Shown here piece by piece: positions 7,001 through 10,495 of a stretch of DNA of 10,495 nucleotides. This DNA is from Pseudomonadota bacterium. Its GTDB lineage: Bacteria > Myxococcota > UBA9042 > PHBI01. The notes beneath the pieces were generated by a model that saw only the letters and a list, made by a program, of their open reading frames with translations, was not told the DNA's origin and ran no database searches. The stretch lies in contig SXIE01000211.1 of NCBI GenBank assembly GCA_005772945.1, forward strand, positions 1 to 10,495. The letters are read 5' to 3'. Each line of letters starts with the position of its first letter. Position 1 is the first letter of the stretch. The position numbers were made by a program, and so were the translations under genes.

Positions 7001-9158
7001 CGCCCGCGACCGCCACTACCGCATCGACTACGCCAGCGGGCGCGTGTCGATGCGCGGACCGATTCCGTCGGTCGTCGACGCGCTCTTCCAGATCGAGGGC
7101 TACCAACCCTTTGCGGGGCGCGCGATCCTCGACGGGCACCCGGTCGCCATCCTGATCGACTACGAGTCGCGCGCGGTCCGCAGCGCAGGCGACCTGGCCT
7201 TCGGCGTCCACGCCACGCAGGAGATCGCCGGCTGGGTCGAGGTCGGCGGCGGCGTCATCCGCGAGGGGCGCCCGGCGGGCACCGGCGGGTCCGACGAGGA
7301 CCACCTGGCGTACCGCGCGCACGTGAAGGTCAAGCCGAGCGAGCACAGCACGGTCTTCGCCGAGTACGTCGCCGCGCGCGCCAACGACGGGGTCGCGCAG
7401 GCCTCGACCGACGGCGGGCTCTCTTATCGCGAGGTCGATCGCGCGTCGCCGCTGACGACCGATCAGGGCTACGGTTTCTCGCTCGGCTTCGATGTCGATA
7501 TCGGCGAGATCGCGCAGACCAAGGACGTCGATCTCAAGGTGAAGGCGCACTGGCAGCTCCTGCAACCCGGCCTGCACATTGCGGAATTCGCGGCCGAAGA
7601 GGCCGCCGAGAAGTGGGGCGGCAACGTCATCTGGAAACCGACCGAGGATGGACGCGCCGAGTTCCGCTACGACGGCGGGACGGTCCTCATCGCGGACGCC
7701 GAGTACAACACCGGCTACCGCGCCATGCGTCGGCACCGCTTGCTGGGCCGCTACGAGCACCGGATCGGCGCGTTCGACGTCTTCGGCGAGGCGGGCTACG
7801 GGCAGCATCGCGACGACCTCGACGGCGCGGTGTTCACGACCGGCACGGTCACGGCGGGCGCGCGCTGGCGGATCCTCAAAGAGCTGGTGGTGATGGCGTC
7901 GCAGGAGGCGCTCATCGGCGGCGACGACAAGCTCCTGGGCCCCGCGGCGACCGATCGCCTGAGCACGAACTTCGGGGCGGAGCTCGGGCTCGCCACCGAT
8001 CTGGCGCTGCGGCTGGTCGAAACCGTGCGCTGGAACGGCGACAACGCCACGCGCTTCGGGCTCGTGTCGCGCGACGCCAAGGGCGGCAAGACCTACATCG
8101 AAGAGCGCCTGCAGCGCGGCGACTCCAACGGCCGGCTCGTGCACGCACTGGTGGTCGGGACCGAGGCGCCGCTGGGACCGACCGATGGCAGCGACGGCGC
8201 CTCCGACGGCCGCATCTACGGCGAGTATCGGGTCGATGGCGGCATCTCGGGCAAGGCCAACCACGCGGTCGTCGGGCTCGGACGCCGCCTCGAGCTCGTG
8301 CCGGGCATCAACCTGACCTTGGCCTACGAGCGCAGCCAGGCCCTCCAGCCGCCGGCGGCCACCACGGCCACGGGCGCTGTCGACGGCGGCTCGCGCGACG
8401 TGGTCTCGGGCGGCCTCGAGGTCTTGGCGCTCGACGACGTCAAGCTCGGCGGCCTGTACGAAGTCCGCTGGGACCGGGACCGGATCGGCGAGGCCGCGCC
8501 CGAGGTCTTTCAGGCCGTCGCGCGCACGACCTTCGATGCAAAACTCGCTACCTGGGTGAGCCTCTTCGGCTTCATCGACTACGACGTCACGCAGGATCTA
8601 CGGTCGCGCCAGGTCCTCAAGGAGGATCTGGTCGCAACGCTGGGGCTCGCCTTCCGACCGCTCGCGAATAGCGATTTCATCCTCGCCGCGCGCTGGTCGC
8701 GGGTCCTCGAGCGGGCCACCACCCGCGAGACGACGCTCTTCGGCGAGGCGCTGACGCGCGAGGAGCGCACGCTCAGCGATCTGGTCTCGCTGACCGGGAT
8801 CATCGAGCTCCCGTTCCGGCTGCAGCTCACCGAGAAGCTCGTCTGGCGCGTTGGCGTCGGGGCGCTCGACGGCGCCTCGGGGAGCCGCGACATCCTCCTT
8901 TGGATCACGCGCCTCGCTTTCCACGTCGTGCCGAACGTCCCCTTCGACATCGCCGCCGAGTTCCGCATGACGGCCTCGGTGTTCGGCTCGGGCACCGAGC
9001 AGAACGGCGGCCTGGTCGAGGTGGCGTACACCCTCTTCGAGCACGCGCGCCTGGGTCTCGGCTGGACGATGAATGGCATCGCGGGCGAACTCATGCCGGG
9101 CGAGGCCGCCAACGACATCCAGAACGGCTTCTTCGTGCGCCTGACCGGGATGTACTAA
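4023..9158 (+). CDS. Giant modular outer-membrane protein (Ig/DUF11-like, SdrD_B-like, OmpA-like, C-terminal beta-barrel)
   Basis: The product is 1711 residues from ATG 4023. An in-frame GTG at 3999 would add eight residues, including the only Arg ahead of the hydrophobic core, but would overlap the -10-like box. The signal peptide is about residues 1-25 (cut after VPARA). A DUF11/Ig-like domain (about 35-175) starts RITPQERTLHRGD and includes VTVEVVNTSA. An SdrD_B-like domain (about 185-280) carries the signature D193-x-N195 ... DDGERGLGGV, normally calcium-binding. An Ig-like region (about 305-447) is followed by an OmpA-like domain (about 466-571) with Asp503 and Arg516/517, the residue types that bind diaminopimelate, and NRRVEL near its end. 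A Gly/Thr/Asp-rich linker (about 640-700) leads to another Ig-like module (about 717-781). The remaining 900 or so residues are beta-rich, with a block recognised from large outer-membrane proteins of several phyla (VVYGDAS near 865; IIEGSERV near 968; YRIDYASGRV). The end, FFVRLTGMY, has the terminal aromatic residue used by the BAM machinery. It probably spans the outer membrane while gripping peptidoglycan; any substrate is unknown. The kinase gene follows 9 bases later. Confidence 0.9.
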   Translation: MASNLGFVPFVLAASALLGSVPARAALPAPEAVPIRITPQERTLHRGDVLNVTVEVVNTSAVDLVRGGEGGGVLLGLVVPDGFRVDGGARVQAIGAREVAALVVPKGRLAVALGGVGEDGKPQALNLAHGQGLRFRYRLIAVSPAKVAREVVHRARLTAADDAPISSDAVVRLRVESEPELDTSVIFGSVYCDQNKSRTRDDGERGLGGVRFVADNGRTVDSDGSGAWHLREMAPGAHVVKLDVNTLGPGEAPTTSVRALVDLTPGTPARADFGVTCARGEAHPTEVTGPNAAPPASAVAPKARLSGLLSDLSITLDGERLAGRRVTLVLEGREPGKTTEVRAVNVPWRPGTLDTPIVFRTGVVGEPLPAAATTSWRLEVAAMNEAGGDDVVRVFSGRGTLPKALAWDGLDGDQVSAALKRGALHRARLFVSDGDGEMLTSAPALIGASFGGAGGELGRQQLRDGLFDKQEQPTAKLQAALRRLVAQLKKTPGARILVETHVDPGPVAEADLVKTRRQAFNVMDFAKNKLGLGSGQFLVVGVGSTRPMRPNIGPADRAFNRRVELVVLPPEVTASLVAPTLPVGVAQVSVQGLALAVDAKDPKLAFATETARDQVVAISLEAADGARRAIKRKVPSEPARKVDDASTGAPGETGGTDATGTKGTDPFARFGGDALNDALGPGAEAVPDGGPAGVRARTADELSIWLPAKGGLLGAPRVFVHGHTHPKNRLSIDDQAIHVGADGRFEAIVAVPSGKHNLAIVSRDPAGNVAKLAWPVEVKDVELFLLAMVDGVGGQIGARLAELPSYLATDNGSLFVAGRGALYAKARISGTFLKKDLFITAHADSAKKDAFEPFFEQVIDPGRDYVVYGDASQDVRDANARGPLYVLVEVDRSKLGWGSFHTDMEGIHLFHYDRTFDGAHGVADFEVAKGWRTKAQAFVTDANRKSVRRHDDLAATGGSLYYLSSRDIIEGSERVTLVVRELDTGIEIGRAHLARDRHYRIDYASGRVSMRGPIPSVVDALFQIEGYQPFAGRAILDGHPVAILIDYESRAVRSAGDLAFGVHATQEIAGWVEVGGGVIREGRPAGTGGSDEDHLAYRAHVKVKPSEHSTVFAEYVAARANDGVAQASTDGGLSYREVDRASPLTTDQGYGFSLGFDVDIGEIAQTKDVDLKVKAHWQLLQPGLHIAEFAAEEAAEKWGGNVIWKPTEDGRAEFRYDGGTVLIADAEYNTGYRAMRRHRLLGRYEHRIGAFDVFGEAGYGQHRDDLDGAVFTTGTVTAGARWRILKELVVMASQEALIGGDDKLLGPAATDRLSTNFGAELGLATDLALRLVETVRWNGDNATRFGLVSRDAKGGKTYIEERLQRGDSNGRLVHALVVGTEAPLGPTDGSDGASDGRIYGEYRVDGGISGKANHAVVGLGRRLELVPGINLTLAYERSQALQPPAATTATGAVDGGSRDVVSGGLEVLALDDVKLGGLYEVRWDRDRIGEAAPEVFQAVARTTFDAKLATWVSLFGFIDYDVTQDLRSRQVLKEDLVATLGLAFRPLANSDFILAARWSRVLERATTRETTLFGEALTREERTLSDLVSLTGIIELPFRLQLTEKLVWRVGVGALDGASGSRDILLWITRLAFHVVPNVPFDIAAEFRMTASVFGSGTEQNGGLVEVAYTLFEHARLGLGWTMNGIAGELMPGEAANDIQNGFFVRLTGMY
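5722..5741. repeat. Intragenic inverted repeat built from rare codons
   Basis: TGTTACC (5722-5728) and GGTAACA (5735-5741) are perfect inverted copies separated by GCCTGA. They lie inside the outer-membrane protein gene at the end of the OmpA-like domain, in the stretch encoding VVLPPEVTA. The frame here reads GTA GTG TTA CCG CCT GAG GTA ACA, an unusual run of A- or T-ending codons in a gene where nearly all third positions are G or C. Confidence 0.8.
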
Positions 9159-9167
9159 CCTACGGGC

Positions 9168-10495
9168 ATGCCTGCCAGCGCACCCGGGATCTGCCCCCTC
9201 TGCGAGTCGCGCGGCCCGATCGGTCGGCCGTGTGATCAGCGCCCGTGTCAGCGCCGCGGCTACGCGTTCATCCCGCTCGCGTACCTGCCGGCGGATCACG
9301 GCGCGCGCGGCGCGATCGACCCGGAGATCGGGCGCGTCGTGGGCGATCACCTGCTCGTCGGCGTCGTCGGCGGGGGCGGTTTCGGCAAGGTGTACCTCGC
9401 GCTGCAGCAGCCGATCCTCATGCGCACGGCGCTCAAGCTCATGCGCGACGAGGTCGGCGAGCAGATCGCCGGCGCCCTCGAGCGCTTCGAGTCCGAGGCG
9501 CAGGCCATGGCGCGCCTGTCGCACCCAAACGTGGTGCGGCTGCTGCGCTACGGCGTCCACCAGGGCGCGCCGTTCCTGGTGATGGAGCTGGTCGAGGGCG
9601 GACGCACGCTCAAGTCCGAGCTGGCGCGGCACGCGGCGGCCGGGCGCGAGTTCGATCTCGGCCTCGTCCGCGACATCCTCGAGCAGCTCTTGAACGGGCT
9701 CGAGGCGGCTCACGCGCTGGGGATCGTCCATCGCGACCTGAAGCCCGAAAACCTCATGTTGCAGGCGGTCCCCGGGCACCCGAACCTGCTCAAGATCCTC
9801 GACTTCGGGCTGGCCAAGTTCACGCACGAAGGCACCGAGACGTCGCTCGCGCTCGGGACGCCGTCGTACATGGCGCCCGAGCAAATCCTCCGGCGCCACC
9901 TCGGGCCCTGGACCGATCTCTACGCCGTCGGCGCCATCGCCTTCGAGCTGGTCACCGGCCAGCGCGCGTTTGCGGCCGAGAACCCGCAGGCCATCGTGGT
10001 CAAGAAGCTCGACCCGAGCTGGGATCCGGTGCGCGCCTCGGGCGTCGCACTCCCACCGCGCCTCGCGGCCGTCCTGTCCAAGGCGCTCGCGCAGGACCCG
10101 GAGCGCCGCTTCCGAAGCGCTCCGGAGCTGCGTCTTGCCTTGCGCGAGGGCCTGGCCGAGCTGACGAGCGACGCACGCCTGGGACGTAAGGGCGTGGATG
10201 TCTCGGGGCTCGTGTCCCCGAGTGAGTTGGCGCGCGCGCGCGAGGTTCCACTCGGCACGCCAGTCCTGCTTCCGGGCGCTCCCGCGGCGCCGGCCGCGCT
10301 GCTTCCGGGGGCATCCGCGGCGCCGGCCGCATTCGACACGCCGATCGCCCGCGACGCGACCGGATCCTCGACCCCGACGGTCCTGCCGTCGACCCCCTTG
10401 GGCACCGACGCGCGCCCGACCCGGCCGCGGCGCGCGTGGCTCATCGCCGCGGCGCTCGCGGGTGCGGGAGGCGTGAGCGCGGCCGTTCTGGCGAC
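9168..10495 (+). CDS. Transmembrane Hanks-type Ser/Thr protein kinase with N-terminal cysteine cluster (partial)
   Basis: The gene starts at ATG 9168, nine bases after the outer-membrane protein stop, and runs off the right edge after 442 codons. The N-terminus holds a CPLC pair (Cys9, Cys12) plus Cys22 and Cys27, a likely zinc-binding knuckle, followed by RGYAFIPLAYL, a layout seen in other myxobacterial kinases. The catalytic domain (about residues 60-330) is complete. It has the Gly-rich loop GGGGFGKVY (68-76), the ATP-binding Lys90 in TALKLM, helix-C Glu110, the catalytic loop HRDLKPEN (188-195, Asp190), DFG (212-214), and an activation loop with several Ser/Thr ending GTPSYMAPE (230-238). 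An Ala/Pro-rich juxtamembrane linker follows (about 345-420), with an 11-residue duplication. A hydrophobic helix then begins at Trp424 (WLIAAALAGAGG). All residues needed for activity are present. The missing C-terminal part would be periplasmic and may be the sensor. The absence of a proper intergenic gap suggests co-transcription with the outer-membrane protein. A weak -10-like TAACCT (9156-9161) could give a separate, leaderless start. Confidence 0.93.
   Translation, partial: MPASAPGICPLCESRGPIGRPCDQRPCQRRGYAFIPLAYLPADHGARGAIDPEIGRVVGDHLLVGVVGGGGFGKVYLALQQPILMRTALKLMRDEVGEQIAGALERFESEAQAMARLSHPNVVRLLRYGVHQGAPFLVMELVEGGRTLKSELARHAAAGREFDLGLVRDILEQLLNGLEAAHALGIVHRDLKPENLMLQAVPGHPNLLKILDFGLAKFTHEGTETSLALGTPSYMAPEQILRRHLGPWTDLYAVGAIAFELVTGQRAFAAENPQAIVVKKLDPSWDPVRASGVALPPRLAAVLSKALAQDPERRFRSAPELRLALREGLAELTSDARLGRKGVDVSGLVSPSELARAREVPLGTPVLLPGAPAAPAALLPGASAAPAAFDTPIARDATGSSTPTVLPSTPLGTDARPTRPRRAWLIAAALAGAGGVSAAVLA
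10266..10331 (+). repeat. Two tandem 33-base repeats in the kinase juxtamembrane linker
   Basis: Copies at 10266-10298 and 10299-10331 encode LLPGAPAAPAA and LLPGASAAPAA. They differ at only a few bases, mostly synonymous, so the duplication is fairly recent. The segment is a flexible Ala/Pro linker between the catalytic domain and the membrane helix; the length change keeps the frame. Confidence 0.85.

Noticed and set aside
5724..8264. Very long antisense open frame (846 codons) opposite the giant outer-membrane protein gene
   Set aside because: Its composition (Arg, Asp, Val, Ala rich, low complexity) is typical of a shadow frame, and the plus-strand frame has clear domains and a signal peptide.
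6341..8671. Long plus-strand frame (776 codons) in another phase inside the giant gene
   Set aside because: An Arg-rich sequence without domains; a compositional shadow of the real frame.
9245..10189. Plus-strand frame of 314 codons over the kinase
   Set aside because: Arg/Gly-rich and out of phase with the frame that carries every kinase motif.

Overview
The window is very GC-rich, with overwhelmingly G- or C-ending codons. It encodes several protein types that are abundant together in Myxococcota (myxobacteria and relatives, probably Polyangia-like): a PEGA-domain protein with a Gly-rich membrane tail, a kelch-propeller lipoprotein, a giant modular outer-membrane protein and a Hanks-type Ser/Thr kinase. 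No RNA gene, insertion sequence, CRISPR array or phage gene was seen. The taxonomic assignment is inferred from family content and composition, not from a marker gene.

Layout. (1) Positions 1-530, minus strand: the 5' part of a membrane protein that runs off the left edge, tentatively the N-terminal membrane region of a CPBP/myxosortase-type intramembrane protease. (2) 531-718: a divergent intergenic region. (3) 719-2272, plus strand: a PEGA-domain protein with a signal peptide, a helical repeat region, six perfect VVKDP repeats and a C-terminal transmembrane segment. (4) 2278-3903, plus strand: a lipoprotein with seven kelch-like motifs, 5 bases behind gene 3 and probably co-transcribed with it. 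(5) 3904-4022: a strong bulged hairpin (probable terminator), a 14-base perfect palindrome and a -10-like box very close to the next start. (6) 4023-9158, plus strand: a 1711-residue outer-membrane protein with, in order, a signal peptide, an Ig/DUF11-like domain, an SdrD_B-like domain, an Ig-like region, an OmpA-like peptidoglycan-binding domain, a low-complexity linker, another Ig-like module and a very long C-terminal beta-rich region ending in an aromatic residue. (7) 9168-10495, plus strand: a Ser/Thr kinase with an N-terminal four-cysteine cluster and a transmembrane segment at the window edge. It starts 9 bases after gene 6 and is cut by the right edge.

How the genes may work together. 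All the products are predicted to lie in, or look into, the cell envelope. Genes 3-4 form one probable transcription unit of exported binding or scaffold proteins. Genes 6-7 form a second, pairing a surface or outer-membrane protein anchored to peptidoglycan with an inner-membrane kinase. A functional link within or between these units is inferred from spacing and localisation only. The most interesting points are the domain order of the giant outer-membrane protein, its tight pairing with a kinase, and a cluster of rare codons forming an inverted repeat exactly at the end of its OmpA-like domain.
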